A stretch of 64,000 nt of DNA from an uncultured Coriobacteriaceae bacterium (lineage in GTDB: Bacteria > Actinomycetota > Coriobacteriia > Coriobacteriales > Atopobiaceae), in NCBI GenBank assembly GCA_902798915.1, contig CADBYM010000010.1, forward strand, positions 1 through 64,000, written 5' to 3'. The position numbers and the translations under genes are program-made. Shown piece by piece: positions 43,527 to 54,100 of the stretch (its first letter is position 1; the number at the start of each line of letters is the position of its first letter). The notes beneath the pieces are model-generated. The model had not been told where the DNA came from, did not search any database, and was given only the letters and a program-made list of their open reading frames with translations.

Positions 43527-44708
43527 TCAGAGCAGCCCACGGATGACAGACGTCAGAGCGTCCGCGCTCTTCTGTTGGGTGGTCTCGCTGGGATGCCACC
43601 TTGCCCCCACGCCGTCGCTCTCCACATCCATCGCATCCGACAAGTAGCTCGTGATGCGCACGTCTCCCGTACGCTCCTTGAACCTCTCCACCGCCTGTTC
43701 GACTGCCGGATAGAGCTCTTGGCTATTCATCGTGCCAAGGGTGCAGACGATGTATGATTCGGGATTGCGCTCTCGGACCTTTGCCAAGAAGTCCTCGTAG
43801 CCCACAGAGAACTCCGCCACGCGGCTCTCGTCCATACCGGTGTAAGAAAGGTCGTTGGTTCCGAGGTTGATGACCACCACGTCACGCGGATGCTTCGAGA
43901 AGTCCCATGGCTGCTCGAAGCTCTGTGCCACCGCCTCATACACCGGCGGCAGCAGATCGTTGGCGTTGCGCTCGCCGTCTCCCGTCCAGCCCGAGACGAT
44001 GCCATACCCGCTATAGCACACCGCACTGCAATCGGCGTCCAACGCCTTTGCCGTAAGATATGCGTAGGACTTCATGAAGTTCTCCGTGGTTGTCTTGAAG
44101 GTATCGGTGGCTTCCAATGACTCGACACCATAACCACAAGTAATCGAATCGCCGATGAACTCGATGCTCAGGTCCTTCGCCGGGGTCGGGGCTATGGGCC
44201 TCGACGCGGATGACTCGATGGAAATGTCCTCGACTCCCACCACGCCCCTGTTTGACTCGGAGACCTGCATCAGCTCAACGACCGCCCTCCTGCTGGTCCC
44301 GCCTGCAAACACCTCTATGGTGCGGGCACGCTCGGAGAGCGTGTCATCCAAGATGACTTCCCCGTCAAGCAGCACGGCAAATCTCGGGCGGAGGTCTTCC
44401 TCGTTCTCCACGGCCTCGTCGCCAACCAGATGTATCGCCACTCGCGTGGCATCGACCTCGAACTCGATGGCGCTTCCGCTCTGTGCGAGCCACCTCACAC
44501 CATCGATTGCACAGGTCCTGCCACCGAGGCGCACGGTCTCTTCCGTCGCCTCCACCGTCGACGTCCGCAATGTAGCCGCCGACTCCTCGGTGACGACCAT
44601 CTCCTCGAGGCCAGACTCAGTCGCATCACCTGTTCCCTGCGAGCAAGCGCAGAGGCCAAGGACCAGGCTCAGCGCGACTGCAAGCACCTTGGAAACGCCC
44701 TTCCTCAT
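43527..44708 (-). CDS. CE2-type SGNH esterase lipoprotein
   Basis: A 393-residue secreted lipoprotein (Cys22 in LCAC). An N-terminal beta-sandwich (about 50-185) precedes an SGNH hydrolase domain (about 190-393) with the GDSITCGYG block, the LGTNDLS block and an ARWHPS end supplying the catalytic His. A jelly-roll plus SGNH layout is that of carbohydrate esterase family 2, which deacetylates xylan or glucomannan side chains. The start is ATG 44708 (GGAGGTG upstream); a longer frame lacks a signal peptide. Convergent with the DUF3089 gene. Confidence 0.85.
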   Translation of the reverse strand: MRKGVSKVLAVALSLVLGLCACSQGTGDATESGLEEMVVTEESAATLRTSTVEATEETVRLGGRTCAIDGVRWLAQSGSAIEFEVDATRVAIHLVGDEAVENEEDLRPRFAVLLDGEVILDDTLSERARTIEVFAGGTSRRAVVELMQVSESNRGVVGVEDISIESSASRPIAPTPAKDLSIEFIGDSITCGYGVESLEATDTFKTTTENFMKSYAYLTAKALDADCSAVCYSGYGIVSGWTGDGERNANDLLPPVYEAVAQSFEQPWDFSKHPRDVVVINLGTNDLSYTGMDESRVAEFSVGYEDFLAKVRERNPESYIVCTLGTMNSQELYPAVEQAVERFKERTGDVRITSYLSDAMDVESDGVGARWHPSETTQQKSADALTSVIRGLL

Positions 44709-45019
44709 GACCACACCTCCATGACAAGCCCCCGCTGGTGTATTCCACTGGTATATGGTGGTCGATACATGCGTGCGCCTTGTCGTTCTTGCACACACGA
44801 CTCGCGGTGGTAACCCCGGTATTTGAACGTCCACGTCAGCATGGATACGAGCGTACCACCATCCGGCTTCGTCGCGCCATCGCACAGCTTGTAGAGGTCA
44901 AACTTGCACGCAAAGTCCTGCAGGGATGCCTCGTAGCTTATCCTAAGGCGCGTGGCGACCTCGCCGATACGCATCTTTGGGGCTATCATGTAGGGCACCG
45001 CCAACGAAAGGACACTCTC
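44709..45019. other. Divergent intergenic region, CE2 esterase to GH13
   Basis: It must hold two divergent promoters, but no convincing -35/-10 pair stood out. A 99-codon minus-strand frame starting with TTG (44705-45004) has no ribosome binding site and overlaps the esterase start; its first 60 residues read as protein-like, so a decayed gene cannot be excluded. Confidence 0.45.
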
Positions 45020-46885
45020 ATGCGCAGCACCTCACCCATTGACACGCCCATCACGCGCCGCACCGCACTCGCCGCGTTCCTCGGAACCAGCGGCCTCATA
45101 GGCATTGCCGCGCTCGGCGGCTGCTCCAACGACGCGGAGCAAGCCAACGACACCGCGACCAGTGCGGAAGCCACCAACGCACAGGCCGCCGACGCGGCCG
45201 CGACACAGTCCAATGCCGCCGACGCCCTCACCGAGATGGCCTGGTGGCAAAAGACCATCGTGTACGAGGCCTATCCGAAGAGCTTCCTCGACACCGTGGG
45301 CCAAGGCACCGGCACCCTCGCGGGCATCACGGCGAAGCTCGACTACCTGGCCGAGCTCGGCGTCGGCGCCATCTGGCTCACGCCGGTGTACAAGTCGCCG
45401 CAAAAGGACAACGGCTACGACATCTCCGACTATTACGACATCGACCCGCGCTTCGGCACCATGGCCGACATGGAGAAACTCATCGAGCAGGCGGCCGCAC
45501 GCAACATTCGCATCGTGATGGACCTCGTGATGAACCACACCTCCAACGAGAACGAATGGTTCATCGAGTCAAGCTCGTCCACCGACAACCCCAAGGCGGA
45601 CTGGTACATCTGGCAGGACGCCAAGGAGGACGGCAGTGCCCCCACCAACTGGCGTGGCATCTTCGGCGGCTCGGCGTGGACCTGGAACGAGACCCGTCAG
45701 CAGTACTATCTGCACACCTTCGCGGACTTCCAGCCCGACCTCAACTGGGAGTGCGAAGAGATGCGCGCGGAGCTTTATCGCATGGCCAAGTTCTGGCTCG
45801 ACAAGGGCCTCGGCGGCTTCCGCATCGACGCCGTCAGCTACATCAAGAAGCCCGCGTTCACCGATGGCACGCCCGACGCCGAGGACGGTCTCGCCAGCAT
45901 CCACCCCGCGACGGCAAACACCCCCGGCATCCTCGACTTCCTCAACGAGTTCAAGGCCGAGGTCATGGAGGGGAACGACGCCTTTGCCGTGGGCGAGGCG
46001 AACGGCGTGAGCACCAGCGAGCTCAGCTCGTGGGTCGGTGAGAACGGCGTCTTCGACATGATCTTTGAGTTCAGCCACATCCTCGTGCCGCAGGGCGGCA
46101 ACGAGGTCTGGTATGCGCCCGACGATTGGACGCTCACACAGCTCAAGTCTGCGCTCACCGCGAGCCAAGAAGCGACGGCAACCAACGGCTGGTATCCCAT
46201 CTACTTCGAGAATCACGACCAAGCACGCTCGGTGAGTCAATTCCTGCCCGGCTGCACCGACACGGTCGCCGGCGCCAAGATGCTCGGCACCGTGCTGCTG
46301 ACGTTGCGGGGCACGCCGTTCATGTACGAGGCTGAGGAGCTGGGCTACACCAACGTCGCATGGCCCTCGATTGACGATTACGACGACGTCTCGTCACACA
46401 ACCAGTACAAGATGGCACTCGAGGCGGGCAAAACCGAGGAGGAGGCACTCGAGGCGGTCCACAAGCACAGCCGCGACAACGCACGCACCCCCATGCAGTG
46501 GGACACCAGCGAGAATGCCGGCTTCACCACGGGCAAACCTTGGCTGCTCGTGCATGACGACTACGAGGAGTGCAACGCCGAGGTGCTCGGCGCAGACCCC
46601 GACTCCGTGCTCTCGTACTATCGCGCGTTGGCGCAGGAGCGCAACGCTCTGCCGGTACTCGTTGCGGGCGACTATCGCGAGCTGATGCCCGAAAGCGAGG
46701 AAATCTATGCATTCGAGCGTACCTGCGGCAGCGACCGCGCCGTCGTGCTCACCAACTGGACCGGCGGCGACGTCACGTACGACGCGGCGCTCGTCGACGG
46801 CCTCAGCGTCGCCTTTGGAACGCACGGCGCATCGGAGGCCGGCAAGCTGCAGCCCTACGAGGGCGTCATCTTCGCGAACACCTAG
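45020..46885 (+). CDS. Secreted GH13 alpha-glucosidase/oligo-1,6-glucosidase, Tat lipoprotein
   Basis: A 621-residue GH13 enzyme exported as a lipoprotein. Residues 13-14 are the twin Arg of a Tat-like signal (TRRTALAAFLG) and Cys35 (LGGC) is the lipid site. The catalytic domain (about 70-540) has DLVMNHTS, GFRIDAVSYI (nucleophile Asp near 270), VGEANG (acid/base Glu near 326) and FENHDQAR (Asp near 399). The sequence is closest in look to oligo-1,6-glucosidases (GH13_31 type) that trim alpha-1,6 or alpha-1,4 malto-oligosaccharides. Tat export of this usually cytoplasmic family is notable. ATG 45020 has an AAAGGA site. Confidence 0.88.
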   Translation: MRSTSPIDTPITRRTALAAFLGTSGLIGIAALGGCSNDAEQANDTATSAEATNAQAADAAATQSNAADALTEMAWWQKTIVYEAYPKSFLDTVGQGTGTLAGITAKLDYLAELGVGAIWLTPVYKSPQKDNGYDISDYYDIDPRFGTMADMEKLIEQAAARNIRIVMDLVMNHTSNENEWFIESSSSTDNPKADWYIWQDAKEDGSAPTNWRGIFGGSAWTWNETRQQYYLHTFADFQPDLNWECEEMRAELYRMAKFWLDKGLGGFRIDAVSYIKKPAFTDGTPDAEDGLASIHPATANTPGILDFLNEFKAEVMEGNDAFAVGEANGVSTSELSSWVGENGVFDMIFEFSHILVPQGGNEVWYAPDDWTLTQLKSALTASQEATATNGWYPIYFENHDQARSVSQFLPGCTDTVAGAKMLGTVLLTLRGTPFMYEAEELGYTNVAWPSIDDYDDVSSHNQYKMALEAGKTEEEALEAVHKHSRDNARTPMQWDTSENAGFTTGKPWLLVHDDYEECNAEVLGADPDSVLSYYRALAQERNALPVLVAGDYRELMPESEEIYAFERTCGSDRAVVLTNWTGGDVTYDAALVDGLSVAFGTHGASEAGKLQPYEGVIFANT

Positions 46886-46908
46886 AACAGAGCGTAGCCC
46901 CTCCAACA

Positions 46909-46980
46909 CAGAAACACAGGGGACAGTTCTGCGTGCTTACCTGCAACGACACAGAACTGTCCCCTGTGTTTCTGCTTTTG
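46909..46980. terminator. Perfect 23-bp inverted repeat, bidirectional terminator
   Basis: Arms 46909-46931 and 46952-46974 are exact reverse complements around a 20-base loop; CTTTTG follows on the plus strand. It ends the GH13 gene. The sequence GGGACAGTTCTG is unusually long-stemmed for a terminator and may be a repeated element; a related GGACTGTCCCCTGTG stretch occurs near 58691-58705. Confidence 0.75.
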
Positions 46981-47229
46981 AGGCGATTACGACGACTCTT
47001 TTGTCGCATAATTCCCCAAAATCGTTACACAAGTGTAAAGTTTAGGGCATTAGTGAGACATGTGTGGCTTTAGTGGGATGCATAGGAGAAGTTGGCGCTC
47101 TAGGAAATCGGTGATTAATCGCAAGGCCTTCGGACGGCCCTCCGAGCGCCCGTCCGATCGGCTTGGCTTGGCCGCAGGCTGCCAGTCCGCAGGGCCAAGA
47201 TTGTGGGGGCTGGCTCGTCCCCCTCGTCT

Positions 47230-47965
47230 CTATGCCGGCGCCGGCCCGGAGAGGACCACCTTCCTCCGCGCCAGCATCAGCAGGTTCGCTATCGCAAAGC
47301 ACATGCAGAGCATCTGGTCGTTCTTCTCCCGGCCGCGGTAACGGGCCCTCCGCGTCCTCATCACGTCCTCGAGGTAGTGGAACGGGTGCTCGACCACGCT
47401 CCACTCCTGCTAGACCGTGCGCTCGCAGAACCTATCCTCATCGGTCTCGATCTTGGACCTCTTGGCGGCTATGAAGAGCCTCTTCCCATGCAGCTCGCCA
47501 CCCTCCTCGGTGGCCACGGGCCTCTTCTCGAGGCCCACGTGGCCAGCGTTGGGGCAGGTCTCCTCGTCGCACTCCCTCACGCACTCCCTCGCCTCGACTA
47601 TTTCGGCGACGTTGGTGGCCGTAGTGACCACGGTGTGTACGAGGCCCGTGTCGCGGTCGACACCGACGTGAGCCTTGTGGCCGAAGTGCCAGTTGCTGCC
47701 CTTCTTGGCCTGGTGGGCCTGCGGGTCGCGGGCGGTCAGGATTCTTAATCAAGCTGGGCGACTCCACGAAGGTGGCGCCCACGACCGAACCCTCGCGCAT
47801 CATCAGGCCTTCGACCTCGAGCTAGCGGACGAGGTCCTCGAACACCCTGTGTACGATGCCATCGGAGGACATCCAGTTCCTGAACTCGCGCAGGGCTGTC
47901 TTAAAGCAAACAGCATGTAGACGACCCCGTATGCACCCTTCTGAACTCCTCGCAGCCATTATCGC
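47230..47965 (-). pseudogene. Decayed IS5-family transposase
   Basis: Pieces of one IS5-type (DUF4096 N-terminus plus DDE) transposase can be read in successive frames on the minus strand: CFKTALREFRNWMSSDGIVHRVFEDLV, an in-frame TAG near 47822, REGSVVGATFVESPS, a frameshift near 47740, WHFGHKAHVGVD and VHTVVTTATNVAE (the second catalytic region), a stop near 47411, and finally VVEHPFHYLEDVM...RYRGREKNDQMLCMCFAIANLLMLARRK. It has at least two stops and one frameshift, so it is inactive. The ends of the element were not identified; 46981-47229 carries no gene. Confidence 0.85.
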
Positions 47966-48112
47966 ACATGTGGTCCATGCTATTTCATGCTCGCTTGTGC
48001 CCTGCGGAGCAGGGCATGGCTTCAACTGTCGCACGTTGTGCAGCGCGTTCCACCCTCCCGAGGAGAGTGGAACGCTTGACACAAAGGCAACTGCCGTTAT
48101 GCGTCACGAGAA

Positions 48113-51100
48113 CTACTTGACCATGACCTTGCAGACGACGGTCTTGGCACCGGACTCGTAGTTTGCGTTGCCCGCCGCGGTGACCTTGACTTTGATGGAG
48201 TAGGTACCCTTCTTCGTGCCCTTCTTGACCGTAACCTTGCCGGTGGCCTTACTCAAGGTGAGGCACTTGGCGCCTGAGGCCTTGGTATAGGCGACCTTCC
48301 CCTGCGCCTTGGACACGGAGAGAGGCGTGGCGACCGTGACGGCCCTCTTCTTGACGGTCGCGAGCTTGGCAGTCTTGTTCGCGGCCTTCGCAGTAATGGG
48401 GTTCGTCGCTTTGCTGACGGTTAGCTTCGCAACGGCGCTGGTCGCGGCCTTGTGGTTCGCGTCGGCGGCTAGGGTGGCCTTGACGTAATACGTGCCTGCA
48501 GCTTTCACGTTGGAGGCCTTCACGGCCTTGGTGCACTTGGCATCAGAGAAGTACGCGTAGGTGACCTTGCCTCCCGAGCCGGACTTAGTAACCTTGCCCG
48601 AATACGATATCGCCTTGCCCGTGTAGGTTTTCGTCTGCGCGGCGAGCGATACTTTCGACGCGGCCTTGGCGATGCTCCAAGAGATTGTCTTCGCGGTGGT
48701 TGTGCCATCGGCCCAGCAGTGGTTGTCGTCGGGCATGGCCATTGCTTTGTAGGTGCCGGCGGCGGTCGCCAAGGTCGTGCCGGACAGCTTGTAGCCGATG
48801 CCCGTCGCGACGCCCGTCTGCGCCTTGCCCGTGTAGGTGCGTTTGCTTGCATTGGGAACGGCGACGCTCGCACGGGCTATGGTGAACTCGGTTGCTGCGC
48901 TCGTCGCCGCCTTATGGTTGGTGTCCGCCGCAAGGGCAGCTTTGACGTAGTAGGTCCCTGCGTTCATCACGTTGGCGGCGCCAACAACCTTGGTGCAGGT
49001 GGCATCGGAGTAGTAGGTGTAGGTGACCGCTCCGACGGAGCCCGTCCTCGCGATGGCGCCGGAGTATGCAAGCGCCTTGCCCGCGTATGTCTTTGTCTGT
49101 TTCGCGAGCTTGACGGTCGACTTTGCCTTGGCGATGGTGAACGTCGCGGACTTCGAACCCCTGTAGCTACCCTTCCCCGTGACGGTGACGGTCGCCGTGC
49201 CGGCATCGGTGCTGTTCGACCACGCCAGCGTGTAGTCTACCCCCTCGGCGAGGGTCTTGCCGCCCACCCTGACCGTCGGCGAGGGTCTGAGCTCTTTTCC
49301 GGTGTAGGTCTGGTCTGCAATCGCCGCGATGGCGGCACCAGCGAGGTCAACCTTGGCAGGCGCCGAAACCTTATCGACCGCCCTCGTCTCGGAGAGACCG
49401 CACACCTCGCAGCCGCGCATGTCCATGCCCTCGCGCTCGTACGTGGGCTCGAGGACCCTCGCCCAACTTCCCCAGGTGTGGTCTGCCAGCGGCAGCGCCA
49501 CCGTGGTACGCGTGATCTCGGTACCGCAGTCCTCGCAGTGAGTAACCGCGTCGTAGTGGCCAGCGAACTTGCAGGTGGACGTAACCTCGTCCTCGCGCTC
49601 GGCAGCCCCCAGTCTGTGGTCGGACTGGGGAACGCGCTCGGTTGTCTTGGCGCCGCAGGATTCGCAAGTGAACTCCCTCTGCCCCCGCTCTGTGCAGGTG
49701 GCTTCCCTGGTAACTGTGCCCTTGTCCCAGCTGTGGCCGGTGGCGGAGACGCTAACCGTCTCCCGCGAGACTTCCGTGCCGCACGTTTCGCATTTGGTGA
49801 CGAGCGTCTTGCTGCCGTCCGTAGTGCAAGTGGTCTTCACTTGGGACTCCACAACGGGCTCTCCAGCCTTGTGTCCCTTGGCGGGCGTCACCTCAACCGT
49901 GCGTGACAACTCCTTCTGGCACTCCGAGCACTTGGTGACGGAGACTCTGCGACCCACCACCTCGCAGGTGGCCTCCGTGCTCGATTCGACCTCGGAATCT
50001 CCCGCAACGTGGCCTGTAGCCGGGGTGACCTTGGTCGCACGGGACACCTCGATGCCGCACGTCTCGCACTTCGTGACCAGGACACTAAACCCGGCGGACT
50101 CGCAGGTGGCCTGGATCTCGGACTCGACCTCGGGATTGTCTGCTGTGTGCCCCACGGCAGGAAGAACCTCGGTTGTACGGTAGAGCACCTTGTCGCATTC
50201 GACACATCGAGTAACCAGTACCCGGCTGCCCGTCGTCTCGCACTTCGCTGCGGTCTCGGATTCGACTTCTGGGTCATCCGCCGTGTGGGCTTTGGCGGGC
50301 ATGCGGTCAGTGACGTACGCGTCGTCGCAGCGCGAGCATTTGTGCTCGGTGTAGCCGAACTGCGAGCAAGTCGGATCCACCATCGTCTCGCGGTAGTCGT
50401 GGCCGAGTGCCGCAATCGCTTCGCAGCCGTCCAACACCTCGCCGCACGTCCTGCAGCGGGCGCCCTCCGTCACACCGGGGTCGGTGCAGGTTGGGGCGAC
50501 GGCGTCCACGTGCTCCTCCGCGTGGCCGGTGCAGACGACAGGTTCCTGCACGACTAGCACCGCGCCGCACACGGAGCAATGACTGCCCTCGGTGAGGCCG
50601 TCGGTGATGCAGGTGGGGGCGACGGCAGGATCAGTGACCTCGACGTGTTGCCCGGCGGGCTGCGTACGACTTGTGCGGCTCAGTTCCTCGTGGCACACGT
50701 CACAGTACACGACCTCGTCGTAAGTGCCGCCGACCTCGCAGTTGTTGGAGGCGCTCGCGTTCTCGGAGACGGGCTGGCCTGGAGTGTGCCCGGCAGCTTC
50801 GACGAACTCGGTCCTCTCCTCGCCGCAGGCTGTACAGGTGAAGGTCCGAACGCCCAGCTCGGAGCAAGTGGGCTCGGTGGTAATGACACCGTCGTTCCAC
50901 GCATGGTCGACCTTGGGAATGGACGACGCCTCGCGGGAGACCTCCCCACCGCACACCTTGCAGTAGGAGACCATGTCGTAGCCTCCAGCCTCCTTGCAGG
51001 TCGGCTCAACGCGGTTCTCCTCGACGGGGTCGGCCGGGTCGTGGTCCGCCTTGGGAATGACCACGGTCTCGCGCCCCATCTCCTTTCCGCAGCGCGAGCA

Positions 51101-54100
51101 GTAGGTTACGGAGTCGTAGCTCCCGGCCTCCTTGCAGGTCGGCTCAACGCGGTTCTCCTCGACGGGGTCGGCCTCACTGTGCCCGAGCTTGTCAACCTTC
51201 ACCGCCTTCCTGCTGAGCTCCTCGCCGCAGCGCCCACAGTACACGACGGAGTCGTAGCCGCCATCGGTCTCACAGGTTGCTGCAACATCGCTCTCGCGTA
51301 TGGCGTCCAGTGGGTCGTGATCGAGGGCAGGGAGCTGCTCGACATCGAACTCACCGCAGATCTCACAACCACGCTCGCGATAGCCAACCTTAGAGCAGGT
51401 GGGAACAATTGCAATCGTCCACTCACCCCACGTATGGCCGCCGGGACACGGGTCTTCCTCAGGAGAATAGCCAACCATGGCAATGAAACCCATATTGTCA
51501 GGCAACAGGTTTACGCCATTGTTTGCGTAGCCATACCACTTGCCATTTGAGGCGAGCACGGCACCGTAGCGCGAGCCAGTATAGGCACCTGGCTGACCGC
51601 TCGCCCAATGAGTATACGTTGGCTCAGTCCCGTCGGACCACGTGAAGGCACCAGTGCCTTCCACATCAGATAGGCCAAGCCAATACGCAGGTTTGCCAGC
51701 GCCAGCAAGCAACGACGCTATAGCGTCGTCATCAACCGGGTTGGTGACGGTTGCGAGCTGCATGCCCTCTAACGGTATGGAATCGACACACGCCATGGCA
51801 TCGGTCCAGCGCCCAGCGCGATCAAAGCGATAATACATGGCACTTTGAGTTGCGTACGCGGCATCGGGCACGAGAACGTTCTCAACCTTTCCGGGTGTAT
51901 CTGTCAGTGCATACACAGAGGTCTTGTTACCCAACTTGTCTGTTGCATAGATGTGGGTCTCATACTTTCCCGTAGCGTTGCCATGGTCGTTCGTTGACAC
52001 TCTGAACTCAGCGCGGTTCTCCCCCGTCTCGGAATCCTCGTACAGGTTGCCTAACATCCAGACGGCGTCGTCACCCGTCTCGCCAATCTGGGGCACCCAT
52101 GTGGGGAACTCCACCTTTGCGACGCCAGATGGGTCACTCACCATACAGCTAACGGTATATCCCGTCTCATCCAGATCGAAGATATGGACATCGCTGACAG
52201 TGGGCGCACAATGATCGTCGCCCTCAACCTCCATCACGAATCCCACACCTTTAGTGGAGTAGGCGTCGGCGTACTCATCATTCCAAGAGCCGTCACTCCT
52301 GTTGACGGTCAGATAGTTTTCGTTTGTGCCTCCATTGGGCTCTCCATCGGCCCAGTTGCTGTACCCGTCTAAGGAAGCGCCGTCAATCCAGGTCCACGTT
52401 CCCTCCTCGTCTGCATCACTGGCACCAATCCAGTACTCAGTCCGCTCGCCACCATCAACAAGGGACGAGACCACCGTCTGCTCCTCAGAGCTTCCAATCG
52501 TCGCAAGGTGCGCGTCAAATCCAAGCAGATCGCCGAAGTTCTCACATGCCCGAGCTGAGTCTCCCCATGACAGATCGCCCGGAACGAGGTAGTAGGTTGT
52601 CCCTCCGGTCGAGATTACCGATTCGGGCACGAGCACGCCGTTCTTGGCGTTAACCCCGCAACGGCAACCGTAGTCGTCGGTCACATAGACATGGGTCCAG
52701 TAACGACCGTGGCGGTTCCCATGGTCAGACGCCTTCACCTCGTAGGTTACCGTGCTACCGTCAACCTTACCATGCCCCCATGTAATGTCTGCTTGCTTTC
52801 CTTGGCTCCATGTTGGGAACTCCACAAACTTGATGCCGCGAGGCGCGTCAAGCTCCACTTGGATCTTGTAACCATCCGGCGTGATGTCGTACACCTTGGA
52901 GCTTATGGCCTTCGGGTTCTCCGAGCGCTTGAGCGAGAATCTCTGAGCAGCACTGTCATTAGCACTCCACACTTGGATGTTCGTTCCCGTCTCGAAGTGC
53001 GCAGAGGATACATCGAGATATAGGTCGCCGACCTTAGACCTCAGGTAGACACATCCGTCGGAGCCCCGCTCTATGTACCACCTCTGGTAGTTGGATCCGT
53101 TGGAGGTATACTGCTGAACGTTCGCGCCACGTATCAGCCCACCGCTGGCAACGTCGAGCGCCATGCCCGAGTGTACGTTGGTGATGGTGTACGTGCCGTC
53201 GTGCACCGACCCGTCGGGCGTCTCCATGTAGTTCTTTGTGAACCGGAAGCGCTGGGCATCGGTTCCGTTGTCCGAGTGGAGCTGCACGTTGGCACCCGCC
53301 GCATCGCTCATACACGCAACGTCCACAGCGAACTCCGGGCGGTCAAACGAGTTGATGGCGTAGACGCCCTCCTCTACGTCGGTCACAACCTCGCCATGCA
53401 GGGTGTGGAAACCCTCAATCTCCATGATGTAGCCGGTGCTGGCGTTCGCGTTCCCGTTCAAATCGTCCCAGTAGCCTCCGTCGCTGCGGACACCGGCGTA
53501 GTTCTCGCCCGTGTCGCCGTTCGGCTCCGTCGAACGCCAGTGGCTGTAGTCGAACCCTTCGCCCGTCGACCATGCCCACGCGCCCTCGGAGCTGGCATCG
53601 GTAGCCCCTATCCACCAGTACATCATCGTGGTGGACGGCGTGGCAATCAGTCCGTCTATGGCCTGCTGCTCTCCCGCGCTCGTGATGGTGGCAAGATGCC
53701 CGGAGAAGTACGATCCTTGGCATTTCTCTTCCGCCTTTACCCATGAGCGAGGGTTCGACACGTCTGCGTCCATGCGCAGGTACGTGTTGCCGTTATAGTT
53801 GACCATCGCATGAGGCACGGGGATGTTCACCGACGGCGCGACGCCTCGCACGTTACCCGCGGCGTCGTAGGCGTAGATGTGCGTATGGTAGAGCACACCC
53901 CGTTCGCCATTGTGGTCGCCCACACTCACGTGGTACGTGTAATGGCCGTTGCCGTGCGCCTGCTCGTCCCAACGTATGTCGTCCTGCGGCTCGCCGTTCG
54001 TGGAGTGCGACGTCCACGTGGGAAATCGCACGCATGTGACCCCATCATTGTCGGACACATCGCATGTCACATCGTAGCCGCCCGGGGTCAGATTGGAGAC

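Noticed and set aside
44705-45004. 99-codon minus-strand frame before the CE2-type esterase
   Set aside because: TTG start, no binding site, overlaps the esterase start, no family. Could be a decayed gene but not supported enough to call.
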